Assembly: GCA_964023275.1 (NCBI GenBank)
Contig: OZ029913.1
Location: 38,876,757-38,940,756, forward strand
DNA: 64,000 nt
Origin: Norana najaformis
Lineage: Eukaryota > Annelida > Clitellata > Crassiclitellata > Hormogastridae
Reading direction: 5' to 3'
How positions within the stretch are numbered: the stretch's first letter is position 1; each line of letters starts with the position of its first letter. The notes beneath the pieces are model-generated. The model worked only from the letters and a program-made list of their open reading frames with translations, was not told where the DNA came from and did no database searches. A program made the position numbers and the translations under genes. Shown here in pieces: positions 52,433-64,000 of the stretch.

Positions 52433-53836
52433 GTCAGGTACCGTGAGGTATAATTGCTCCTTTACAGCGGGCAGAATAATGACTGCGTTAAGCCAGGAAA
52501 ATTGACATGATTTCCGACCTATCTGGCGTCCTTAATGGATTTGCCGCCACGCTTCTCTGGACGTAAATTGCCTACTGATAAACTGCGTAACTGCAGACGC
52601 AGTTCAAAATCCAGTCGGCTGTTATTCCATTTGGAAATGTTTGGCAGCCGAGATCAGTGACCCCTGTCTGCGCGTAAGTCCCGTTACTACTGCTGATTCC
52701 AAGTCGATTGATTCGAATAATTTGCCATGGACTGATTCAGCTAAAACTTGCCACTAGGCCCAGTTTGGCAGGCCTTAATAGTTCAGCGACATTACTTAGG
52801 ACTTTGTTTTCTTCATTAATCTTGCCTTTCTTGCTGTTGTCGTTAATAACATAACATTATTATTAATAAGTGTTGCTTTTATTGATATCATCTTCAGGGG
52901 CATTAATAATATTATTGTTTAAACAGCCAAAGTTCTCAGCTTTTACAAATATCTCTGCTCGCATTTTACTGTTATTACTTATTTATTATTTACTATTATT
53001 ATTATTATTATTATTATTTTAAATTATTATTACATTATATGTGTATGTATGCATGTATGCGTGTGAGCACACGTATGCATTGTGTGTATGAGCAAATGTG
53101 TGCGTGTGTGTAGGCATGTATTTACATACATGTATGAACAAATATATTTGAAAATGATATACAGCCTCAATGGCGCTGAAACATGGCTATCCCATAGAAC
53201 TAAAGGTAAAAAAGTGCATCTTAATTTAACAAAAGTTGAAAATGGGTTTTGAGCTATTTATGGCAGTAAAGTTCTAACTTTGTGTAGAAAAATGTTCCAT
53301 AAGGGCGGTCCATTGCAAGAAAGAACAGCTTGTCCAAAATCAGTGAATGGGAGCATTGAACCAACAGGTCCCCACTGTTGCAGAGTGTGGTGTTCATCGA
53401 CCCCTTACATTCTTATGTAATCATAATTGTAAGCGCGAGATTTTTACAGCGCCCAACAGTAGCCAAGTTGCGGGAACCAGCTTATTCACAGGCGCTCAGT
53501 CAAATCAAAATCAATAGGTAGAACGGGTTCGGTTCCAGGTCAATATCGAAGAGTCAGGTAGACAGTTAGACAGGTATGGTGGATGGTGTTTTGGATTGGA
53601 GCAGAGAAAAACATATGGGAAAGAGGAAGAATAGAGGATTGGATATGTGTGTGTATATATATATATATGTATTCTAGTAAGCATGTATGTATCTGATCAT
53701 TTAAGTAGAGTCATTTAAGAACTTCTCAAAATACTGAAACTTGCAGTCTTAAAAATATAAAAAAGTACAGATATCAATTTATGCAGGGCCTGTCTGAGAA
53801 ATTACAACAGGAAGACTTCAGATAAAACAGAAGTAC
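52433..53836. other. Spacer with repeat fragments
   Basis: att run near 53000-53020, tgtg-rich 53040-53120, and a repeat-like block at 53150-53410. A reverse tail motif (tttttacagcgcccaac) lies near 53445. No gene seen. Confidence 0.4.
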
Positions 53837-54463
53837 CTTGAGTCGCAAGACTGTACCACAACTGAACAACTCTTCCTTCGGCTTCACTTGGATTCTTGTT
53901 TTTTTGCACCTGCAGTCAAAGAGAAAAAATCAACGCCTTCGTCACTTTCATCTGTGTTATTAAACTGTCCATTTATTCATTTGTAAGGCATCTATGAAGA
54001 GCAAACAGTCATTGAGATCAGTGAACTCTGGAGATCCAGACAGATCAACAAACGTCCACACAAAATTACTAACACACGCATACACGTAAGCATACACATA
54101 CACATACCCACACATACACACAAGTACACATACATGCACAAATACACCTAAACACACAGAAACATACACCTACACATACCTACACACATGTGCATAATCA
54201 TACACGCATACCTGCAAACATACACAGGTAAACAACTCACCAACAATGAGAAATAAAACCCTTTATTATCCATTGTTGCCCTACTATAGATCTTCAGTGC
54301 GTCAGCAAGTGATTTTGCACTTCAAATCCTCCACTGTTATTCGATTCTACTCCACACGCACACTTCACATTAATGTCTTGTAAACACAGGCACACTAACT
54401 GGGCCACAGTGCTCACATTATGTCTGGCAACAAAGCTGAACAGACTTTCAAGAAACACGAGAA
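53837..54463 (-). CDS. Possible minus-strand exons of an unrecognised gene
   Basis: Three open blocks lie in order on the minus strand. (1) 54463-~54310 after tccaaagcag: LVFLESLFSFVARHNV, STVAQLVCLCLQDINVK. (2) ~54068-53955 after a gtgttag: NFVWTFVDLSGSPEFTDLND, CLLFIDALQMNKW. (3) 53909-53837, between a clear acceptor (tttgactgcag) and donor (CAAG|gtactt), open in two frames. Composition is helical and protein-like. However, donors for the first two blocks are unclear and the phases cannot be fixed. I recognise no family. Confidence 0.3.
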
Positions 54464-54534
54464 CTGCTTTGGAACAACGGAAAGAATGGTGATCATTCAT
54501 TCATTACTACAATGGTTGGTGCCAGGAACTGATG

Positions 54535-54575
54535 ATAATGATGATGACGATGATGACGATGATGACGATGATGCC
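54535..54575. repeat. GATGAC microsatellite
   Basis: gatgatgacgatgatgac run. Confidence 0.85.
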
Positions 54576-55520
54576 AATTAAGATGAGGAGGAAGGTGACA
54601 ACAAAGACTATGAATGTAATGTGATGTTATGTAATGTAATGCAAGGTAAGGTATTTGCATGCATCCTAGTAATGAATCCTAGTAGTGGTAACTTGAACTC
54701 TCCTGAATATACTTTAAATTGTGCAGTTTGTAAAATTTTCACAGTTAACTTTACAAATGTTGATAGTATTTTTGAGTAAAATGTTCAGCTGTAGATGATT
54801 TTGCAGCAAACTTCGTGTACAATCTTCATGTTATGCATATGTTATCTGTTTAATCTTTTGTCATTTTGTCTTTTCTGCGTGTCTGGTGACTAAAGATTGC
54901 TATTAGGCTTCGTTGAATTCTGTTAATGTCTGCGGTTTCCAGACATTATAAGTGTGGACTGAAATTGATCAGAGCAAGCACACCCAAAGCATTTGGCCAA
55001 TCCATCAGAATCCGACAAATAATTGAGTACTAATTACTCTGATTCACCACACAGGAACTAGAGCTGTTAATTAGCAATTAACTGTGATTCTCACCAGACG
55101 AAAAATACCCTGTATACACGACACAACTACTTATCCGTGGAGATTTTAACAACAATATATATAAAATATACCAAACAATTTATTGTCATTTATAATAATG
55201 AAACCAATAATCGGAAAAATTAGTTTATGAAGTCTGCCATTTACGGCGGTTGTCACGGTAAAGTATACCAATTTCACCCCTAGGAACTCAGATCTCTCTC
55301 TGTCTCTGTCTCTCTCGGGACAAGGAAGAATATATCGGCTTTCGGTTAGAACGGTCTACTACCTAAGCGATTTACAAGTGTAACACGACTCACTTGTATA
55401 GAAAGAATACGCCGACCTCAGGCAGTGACAAAACCAGACAACAGCCTCTGAAGAAGAGAAAACGCAACATCCACCAGCCACGTCTCAAAAAGAACCAAAC
55501 AAGTCAGCCACGCAGGGAGA
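54576..55520. other. Spacer
   Basis: Short aatgtaatg repeats at 54615-54650 and ctctgtct at 55290-55320; otherwise no feature seen. Confidence 0.4.
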
Positions 55521-55684
55521 CTCAAACACATCTTTTATAAGATCAGCATTCCAGACAAAATCTACAGAAGGCATACAACGCACAACTACTCAACTTACTC
55601 AGTCCTATCCCATACACCCTATGTAACAATATATATATATATATATATTTATATACAATATATATATACACAATTATATAACAT

Positions 55685-55747
<63 letters not shown>

Positions 55748-56040
55748 AATACATTTTCAGTGGCATAATCAAGCTGCCAGGGTGAGGACAGACTGAACAG
55801 AGACGGGGAAGAAAACTGTCAGGCAGGGCAAAAACCAAAATCCAGTCAGAGCCAAACTTAAACACATCTTTTTATAAGGTCGGCTTTCCAGCCAAAATGT
55901 AGAGAAGGCATACAACTACTCAACCTACTCAGTCATATCTTATGCACCATATATAACAGTATATTCACAGCATGAATACATTTCCGGTGGCATAATGAAG
56001 CTGCACTGGTGAACAACAGACTGAAAGAGATGCGCAGGGG
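55521..56040. repeat. Diverged tandem duplication, ~230-340-bp unit
   Basis: aacacatctttt-ataag...ccatac-ccctat (55528-55640) recurs at 55860-55965. The gaatacattttc-gtggcataat block at 55745 recurs at 55973. The copies are separated by a TA run. Confidence 0.7.
55689..55742. repeat. TA microsatellite
   Basis: Pure ta run. Confidence 0.95.
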
Positions 56041-57339
<1,299 letters not shown>

Positions 57340-57424
57340 GCATATGTATTGTTACTCATACATATTATGTATTATAATGTATGCATCTTTATAACCACTG
57401 TTCAGGTGCTCGAAGTCTCAAGAT

Positions 57425-57670
57425 TTGATTAGACAAGACTGTATTATAATACATTAGATTAGTTAAAAGATTGCAGAGAGGACTAGATTATATTAGATTA
57501 GACTAAATTAGATTTGACTAGCCTAGATAGATTAGAATGATAAGTCTGCAGGTTAGATTAGATTACATTATAATCTATAGATTAAAATATAATGTTAAGA
57601 TTAGATCAGATTATTCTAGAGTAAATTAGATTACATTAGACTGGACTAGGTTATCTTAGATTTATACAGT
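57425..57670. repeat. GATTA pentanucleotide degenerate array
   Basis: tagattagatta with many point changes. Confidence 0.8.
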
Positions 57671-57684
57671 AAACATATGTAAAT

Positions 57685-57862
57685 AGGCATGGTAGCCTAT
57701 AGGAGAGAGTGTTCAGCTCGTAACGTGGCGAATATGGGTTCGAAACTCCCGTTAGACGGTTAATGTGTAGGGATCTTGAGCAAGTCCTTCACTCAAAACT
57801 GCTCGGCGACATTGACTGATGCTAAGTCATTAGGTAATGGCGCCTAAAAATGCAGAAATAAC
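57685..57862 (+). repeat. tRNA-headed SINE
   Basis: A-box-like ggtagcctataggag and B box gggttcgaaactc ~33 nt later, a short body and an end near tggcgcctaaaaatg. Confidence 0.6.
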
Positions 57863-58234
57863 AATAATAATACATATTTCATATGTGTTGCTTAATGAAT
57901 GAATACATATAATGTTTATATGTATTATGTATATGTGTATAATAAACATACAATTTGCGCAGTTCTTAATATGATTGTTACTTGTTTCTGCATTGTTTCT
58001 ATGCGCAGATGCAACCCCTACCTCCTCGCCCTCCGCTCTCATCCCAAGCAATTTAATAATTAATTCATCCGGGTTTTCGGTCTTTTTGGACCTTTGCAGT
58101 TTAAACATCCTGTCTCAGCCTCCCTCCGTCCCCATAGCCCTTCCTCCGGCCTTATTCTGTCCTTACTGTCTGCTTGCCTTACCTGCCACTCTGCCGGTAT
58201 GTCTGCTTAACTACCTCCCTATCCATCTATTTGC

Positions 58235-58287
<53 letters not shown>

Positions 58288-59340
58288 CTCTGTCTACGTA
58301 TCTCTGTCTCTGTCTCTCTCCCTCTGCCAGCCTACTACTTCATGCCGACCTCACGTCCTCCCTGCCTGCATCTCTCCCTCCCTTCCAGCAATAATGGAAT
58401 AACTGGACAACCAATGTAGTCTAATTTCAACTTCTGCTCCCACTGCAAACATTTCAAACAGGCCCCCCGACTTGCAAATCTCCACTCACAACAGGTATAG
58501 GCCGATTCAAATGTTAGCATTATTATTTGTTGTTGTTGTTGTCGTCGTCGTTGTTGTCCCAGGAATTTATAATTCCTCAGGATTACAAAAATCAGGGAAT
58601 TATTGTTCTGGAATGGTTAGTCTTCACTGATGTTTCTGTTTGGTTGAGAAGCTGCCGCAAAAAGCAAGTGCGCTGAAGTGCTGGATGGCCATATAAATTG
58701 CTAATGGTGCATTTATTATTACTATTGTTATTGCAATTGTTATTATGCTTATCATCATCATCACCATCGTCGTCGTCGTCGTTGTCGTCATCATCATCAT
58801 CATCCGGAGGTAGATATGATTCCTCAGGACTTACAACTGTCTGGAGAATGAAAGAGTTCTGGAATAGCTGTAACTCATCAGTATCTAACAAGTATAAATA
58901 GTAATATAAATAATATAAATAGTAATTTTAATACATATAATACAATTAGTGGTAATACCATTATAATTACTGTTATCATTATTACTGAATAACCAGATGA
59001 TACTTTTTGCAGGTATCAATTTCTTTTTCCTGATTAGACTATATACAAACAGTTGCTTGTTTCCTTTTGCCCCTTGTCAACTGTTTTCCATCGGTTATTT
59101 TGTCTGTCCAGGAGCTTTCCTCCGTTCTATCATCCATCTGTTTATTATTCCCAGTAACGTCGAGTGGCTGCTTCCAGCACCCAGCGTTGCTCTTGACCGA
59201 GTTCTGTCCTCGCTCTTTTTAAAAACTAATTAATTACATAGAAATTGATTTCCTCCTCCCAATGGTTAAACCTATTTAAGGTGGATAGATAATGGCACTA
59301 TATACAAATATACACATATATACATATATATAGTTAAAAG
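57863..59340. other. Spacer with CT and CAT/CGT repeats
   Basis: CT run 58237-58284, ttg/tcg run 58525-58560, catcat/cgt run 58748-58805, ATAC/TATA near 59300-59335. Open frames across these are low-complexity only. Confidence 0.6.
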
Positions 59341-59348
59341 CCGCAAAA

Positions 59349-59565
59349 CGTGTTTCAGCGACAACTCAGTTCACTCGGCTTCAACAGTTATTTCACACGT
59401 TTCTTAAGAAAACTCACTACAAGAGGCCACAACTCCCAACTCATAATGCACATCAACATAAAACTTCCCATTTTCCCTCCAAAACACACCTTCAAACACT
59501 CCTTCAACAGACTGGTGCATGTGCATGCCATCATGGGACCCAGGCAACCTCTCCTCTTGACCTTT
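59349..59565 (+). repeat. LTR-like direct repeat, copy 1
   Basis: Begins cgtgtttcagcgacaactca and ends near cctcttgacct. It matches 61798-62010 with small indels over its whole length. Confidence 0.7.
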
Positions 59566-59682
59566 CCTCCTTCAACAGAAAGCACGTGTTACGATCAGAC
59601 TGTTGAATGGGCACCTGTCACCTTCACATCCAACCAACCTTCCCTTACACACGTGCCCTCGCAACATACCCACCCCTTCGAC

Positions 59683-59790
59683 CAAAGATGAGGAAACCAA
59701 AAGATGAGGAAACCAAAAGATGAGGAAACCAAAAGATGAGGAAACCAAAAGATGAGGAAACCAAAAGATGAGGAAACCAAAAGATGAGGG
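59683..59790. repeat. 16-bp minisatellite, seven copies
   Basis: Unit aaaagatgaggaaacc; last copy altered (gatgagggaaccc). Confidence 0.95.
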
Positions 59791-59814
59791 AACCCGCAGG
59801 GTGACCGAATACAT

Positions 59815-60840
59815 TAACTAGACAATCCCTGCTATACTTCTATACAACATTAGACAAAGCAACCTATTCCAAACATAGTCCAGATTCTACTAATATCAAG
59901 TTGTAGCAACTATCAACTAATAAGAGGACCTATAACTCTAAAACCACAAACAATACAATCATACCCTAGCCTCTCCCACAGCACCCTATTACCATCCTTT
60001 CCTCACCACACACAAATACACACCTCAAAATGCAATCAACAATTCTACCAGCAACTATATAATCAAACTAACAATCCAACTTCAAATAGTACAGAGAAAG
60101 AAATCCTAACAAACTAACAGTCTGTTACCTATGCTGGAACATTGGGTAACAAGGACACACAACATGCAACAAGCACTAAAAGTCACACGGACTTATTCAA
60201 AGTGTAGAACCCCACAAAATCCAGTACCTGGTCAAAAATAGCCATACAGACTAGGGAACACGTACAAGACACCCCACACAAAAACTCAAGTATGGACTAA
60301 ACAAAGTCTGAGAACTAACAAGAAACCAGAAAATACACAATTCAATTGATCCATAAAAACCAACACCATGGATAGAAATAATATCAACTCCATTCTCATC
60401 CACCAACTCTAACTTAGAAACTCCGGAGAGAACATCTAATCACAAGTCACATATACACTATATACACAATATCCACAATATATATATATAAGACATACCA
60501 GACCTCCACATGGCACCAAAAGGTCATCGAAATATACCACAAAAGTTCCATAGACTAGACACAAATATCTAACACATGACATAACCAGACCTCTATGAAG
60601 TACCACAAGGCTGTCAAAACACATTACAGCAATCTCAACAACAAAGTTCCGCCCCAGGAACCTAATGAACGCATCATAATACTCTGCAAGACAAATCTCC
60701 AATCTCCATACAACTCCAACCAAAACTCAATCGCAACAAACTTATCACTCAAAATACACTCAAGCACAAAAATTCTTATCACAACCAATAATAAAAAATT
60801 CACCAATCTCTATCATTTATAATGGATCTAAATTTAAGGC
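59815..60840. other. G-poor, A/C-rich strand-asymmetric tract
   Basis: About 1 kb in which the plus strand is strikingly short of G. It yields Val/Tyr/Phe-rich minus-strand frames that are composition artefacts. Sits between the two LTR-like repeats. Confidence 0.6.
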
Positions 60841-61244
60841 AAGTTGCAACGGTAATAACTGCAAATATGCTTTTCAAAGCCAATAAATGAAGCCTTAAAT
60901 CGAATACCGTCCTCCAATCATAACTAAGTTCCACTTTTCTATTAAAATTTAAACGTCAGTACCTCTAACAGAGTTTAATAGGTTAAAAATTGTGCCAACA
61001 GGCAACCGAAAGGCTGAAGCAGAACCACAGGCTTCCTGAAACGTAAAGCGCCTCTTACCGACATGTTCACGTTAAACAATGGCCACTCACGGAACACTGG
61101 TTCATGGCGAGTGCTGACACATTTGGGCTCATCCGGTCGCGTGGAGATACTTGGTAACATCACGTTCGGCTGAACACGACAAACCAGATGCAGCTTGAGA
61201 CACTTTCTACGACTGGATGCAACCATTGTACCCCCAGCCTGAAC

Positions 61245-61485
61245 TGGACCACCTGACAGGAGTGGCTGACCAACTGAATGGAACAGTCGACCCACAGAAT
61301 GGCACAACTAACCAAGTGAATGGAACGGCTGACCTGCTGAATAGAATGGCTGAACAACGGAATGACACAGTTGACCCGTTGAATTGAATGGCTGAGCTGC
61401 TGAACAGAACAGTTGACCCACGGAATGGCATGGTTGACCAGATGAATGTAACCACTGACCTGTTGAATACAACAGTTGACCAACG
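61245..61485. repeat. 21-bp minisatellite, ~11 copies
   Basis: Units such as gttgacccacggaatggcat and gctgacctgctgaatagaat alternate. The multiple-of-three period keeps frames open on both strands. Confidence 0.8.
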
Positions 61486-61539
61486 GAAAGATCAAAACAT
61501 CAGATGGCAGTCAGCAGACGAACTGCATGACACCATGAA

Positions 61540-61775
61540 ACAATTGTTTTTCGGAAGCATTGACTCTGTGGACGAATTTTCGGATGGTCCTCCATTTCTG
61601 TTAGGAACCATGAGACGAACTTCCTCGAAAGAACAGGCAAACGAACTTTCTTCTGACAAATTTTCTTCTCCCAAGCAGACGAATGGATTATTCTTCAGAA
61701 AACGGTCTTCTTCGGACGGATTTTCAGCGGACGGTTTTCTCTCCGGACGAATGGTTTACTCTTCGGACAGGCCCC
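61540..61775. repeat. Degenerate CGGACGxATTTTC / TCTTCTTC repeat
   Basis: cttcttcggacggattttca-like motifs recur with loose spacing. Confidence 0.5.
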
Positions 61776-61797
61776 CAATTATGTTACGAGTCAGAAA

Positions 61798-62010
61798 ACA
61801 TGTTTCAGCGACAACTCAGTTCATGCGGCTTCAACAGTTTCTTGTGAAAACTCACTACGAGAGGTCCCAACTCATAACACACATTAACATGAAACTTCCC
61901 ATTTATACGGTCTTAAACTCCTTCCAAAAAACAACTTCAAACACTCCTTCAACAGACCCGTGCATGAGCATGCCATCATGGGACCCAAGCAACCTTCACT
62001 CTTGACCTCT
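61798..62010 (+). repeat. LTR-like direct repeat, copy 2
   Basis: Preceded by tgttacgagtcag (61782) and followed by tgttacagtc (62023). Copy 1 is followed by tgttacgatcag (59587). Confidence 0.7.
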
Positions 62011-62735
62011 TAACAAATAATCATGTTACAGTCACTGTAATCTGCTGCCAGACAATTATTACAGATGGCAAGTTTCTGTTCTGTGAGTATTTTTGTCTTG
62101 ATAAAGAAGACATTAATTCAACTACACAAGACATCTACACACATTTTCAATATAATTGCCTATAAGAATATCTGCATAACGAAGTCACCACATAAATTCT
62201 TGTACCATGTGGGCAAAAGGATCATAAAATGTTTCCCCATCAGTAAACCATATCGAATGTGGCCTCTACGTTGTGGCCTTATGTTGGAGTCATACACGAC
62301 TCTTGTTCAAAGAACACAGTAATTTTAAAAGCTGCACAAAATATATCTGATTGTTATGGTCACATTAGTATCTGCAATTACTAGACATTAGTGTTCACAG
62401 TGCTCCCGTGGGTCTGTGGGTCGTGGTAACTGTGCCGAATTTTCTAGACTGCATGTTGTGCTTTAGCTAGCTAGAGCTGTGGGGTATAGACCATATAACA
62501 GACAGCACAGGTTAAAAATCTAGGGCACTGAGCCAGATAGAACCACAAGAATTGCTTTTAGTGGAGCAGGTCCAGCAAAAACTATCAAGTTCACACTGTG
62601 TTTATGCAGATATATGCAGATACATGTTAATGTGCTCTAACGGAACATTAACATAGGGCCGGAGTGCTCTTGAAGACCCTTCTCACCAGACTAAATTATG
62701 TCTGAGCAAATGTAAATGTACACATTTTTTTCCAT
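62011..62735. other. Spacer
   Basis: No coding, RNA or repeat structure that I can support. Confidence 0.4.
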
Positions 62736-62739
62736 AGTG

Positions 62740-62960
62740 AAATAGCCTCGACCCTGCTCTTTTTTCAATTAACTGAGCAGGTGAGATCCTTCACCATTGC
62801 AGCCGTTTAAACAGGTGCCACACCACTTAAGGTCTCCGTGCACAGACCATGCTAACCCGAGATATAAATCTCTGAAATACGCCACGACTGGGAGACTGGG
62901 ACTCGAACCTGCATCCTCACCCTCAGAGGCGCCTTGAAGTATGAGTGTAGTTAAGCAAGC
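62740..62960 (-). repeat. tRNA-headed SINE-like copy (minus)
   Basis: Minus strand: gcgcctctgagggtgaggat then B box ggttcgagtccc, followed by a body that crosses gcagggtcgaggctatttca. Confidence 0.5.
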
Positions 62961-63019
62961 CTGAGTTCATGAGGAACAAGTTCATCTTTAAACAAATAAT
63001 GCCCAAATGTCTAAACAGT

Positions 63020-63520
63020 CACCCCAAATACATACCTACATGCATATATACATATATACATACATGATATAAAGACGCATGCATATATACATACATACAC
63101 ACACATGATAACAAGCATACTGAAGCAACCAAAAAATCCAAAGCCGTAATCTTCTTTTGTGCTTAGCTTTATTGCATCCTTTTCTGGGCATAAAAATTCA
63201 TAAACTGTTCATTAATAAACTCTAAATGCACACCCCAGCATGCATATTAATGCACAAACAGACAGTAAACAATCTCATAAACACACAGAAGAACACTTAC
63301 AAAAACACAAACAAAAATATAATACTAATATAGCGCCTTCCAGAGGTTCTGAAAAGACAACATATAAATACAGATACATACAACATACATATAAATACAC
63401 ACGTTATATACACACACATACATATATACATACATGCATACATGCGTATATACATACAGTGTACATATATAAATACACAAATTATAAAACGTGAGACTTC
63501 TTGCATTCTGAAGCATTCCC
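63020..63520. repeat. ATAC/CACA tetranucleotide blocks and a tail motif
   Basis: acatatata/catacaca runs at 63030-63120 and 63360-63470. taatatagcgccttccagag (63326-63345) is a reverse copy of the dispersed tail. Confidence 0.6.
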
Positions 63521-63524
63521 AAGC

Positions 63525-63720
63525 TTCACCTCACCTCATTTTACATTAACATACCTCACATTTCCTTTACCTTAACGTAACCAATCTTACTTTGTCTTAC
63601 CTTACATTATTTTACCTTGCCTTACCTGAACAAAGAAGTAAAATTTGCTGAAATTTAGAACAACATTTTCTTACCTTATGTATCCTATCTTACTCATATC
63701 TTATCTTACTCTACTCTACC
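63525..63720. repeat. TTACC pentanucleotide degenerate array
   Basis: accttac/attttacctt units: the complement of the GGTAA arrays at 17.1 and 39.3 kb. Confidence 0.8.
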
Positions 63721-64000
63721 CTTATTAAGATGTAACATTTCTTGAAACCCAAAGCAATTCTCTTGGCTTCTAAATTGATCAACTATAGTCGGGAAATGCA
63801 GGTCATACCGCCCCAGTTCTTATATTTCCTGATTCTAACGGAAGTTTCCAGAAACTGTCTGATCATGCACTGCTATGTCTGGCCAGATCAGACTTAAAAC
63901 AGTCTTAAATAGTTATTTAATCTACTAATTTACTATAATATTATGCTCTCATTTTTTCAACACCACAATAATGTCTGCAAACATTAGAAACTAACATTGC

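Noticed and set aside
58174..58419. Leu/Ser-rich frame
   Set aside because: Translation of the CT microsatellite.
60436..60723. 95-codon minus frame resembling a membrane protein
   Set aside because: Hydrophobic look comes from the G-poor strand composition; neighbouring frames look alike.
61388..62005. 205-codon frame as a gene
   Set aside because: It runs through the 21-bp minisatellite, a degenerate repeat and an LTR-like repeat; no motif and no conserved start.

Overview
This is a eukaryotic, animal nuclear window. Protein-coding genes are split into short exons with GT/AG borders. The two complete-looking genes belong to animal transporter families: SLC2A/GLUT, and SLCO/OATP with a Kazal-like loop. 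The spacers are packed with microsatellites, minisatellites, tRNA-derived SINE-like repeats, decayed LINE fragments and DNA transposons. The mix suggests an aquatic invertebrate, but I cannot name the species or phylum from the sequence.

Layout. 0-2.2 kb: last two exons (+) of a DxD-type glycosyltransferase whose 5' part lies outside the window. 2.2-8.2 kb: pentanucleotide and 81-bp tandem repeats, then three decayed LINE 3' ends. 9.4-18.9 kb (+): a GLUT-type sugar transporter in eleven coding exons whose phases all agree, plus a likely extra N-terminal exon at 8.27-8.52 kb. One intron holds a 2-kb GC-rich insert and a wrecked Maverick/Polinton-like piece. 19-21 kb: two more minisatellites. 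23.3-33.6 kb (-): a complete 781-codon SLCO4-like organic anion transporter in eleven exons, again with every phase consistent. LINE and SINE fragments fill its introns. The GLUT and OATP genes converge.

34.3 kb carries a possible first exon (+) of a membrane protein, head-to-head with the OATP gene. 35.2-37.6 kb is the most striking object: a 2.35-kb DNA transposon with over 100-bp imperfect terminal inverted repeats, a palindromic CRE/TATA promoter and one uninterrupted 563-codon ORF of a family I know only as 'uncharacterized'. 38-64 kb is repeat-dominated. It holds a 944-bp Harbinger-type element (TTA target duplication) carrying a LINE fragment, an RTE-like LINE, a 672-bp piggyBac-type deletion derivative (TTAA duplication) nested in a SINE, several tRNA-headed SINEs, a pair of LTR-like direct repeats around a G-poor stretch, and two places (39-41 kb, 53.8-54.5 kb) where minus-strand coding exons are possible but unproven.

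One thread joins the repeats. LINE fragments and tRNA-headed SINEs end in the same short module (GGCGCTATATAAA and variants), and the many TTTATATAGCGCC motifs are its reverse complement. This fits SINEs borrowing a LINE 3' tail. The host genes share no evident pathway. GLUT and OATP are both plasma-membrane solute carriers, but nothing shows co-regulation.
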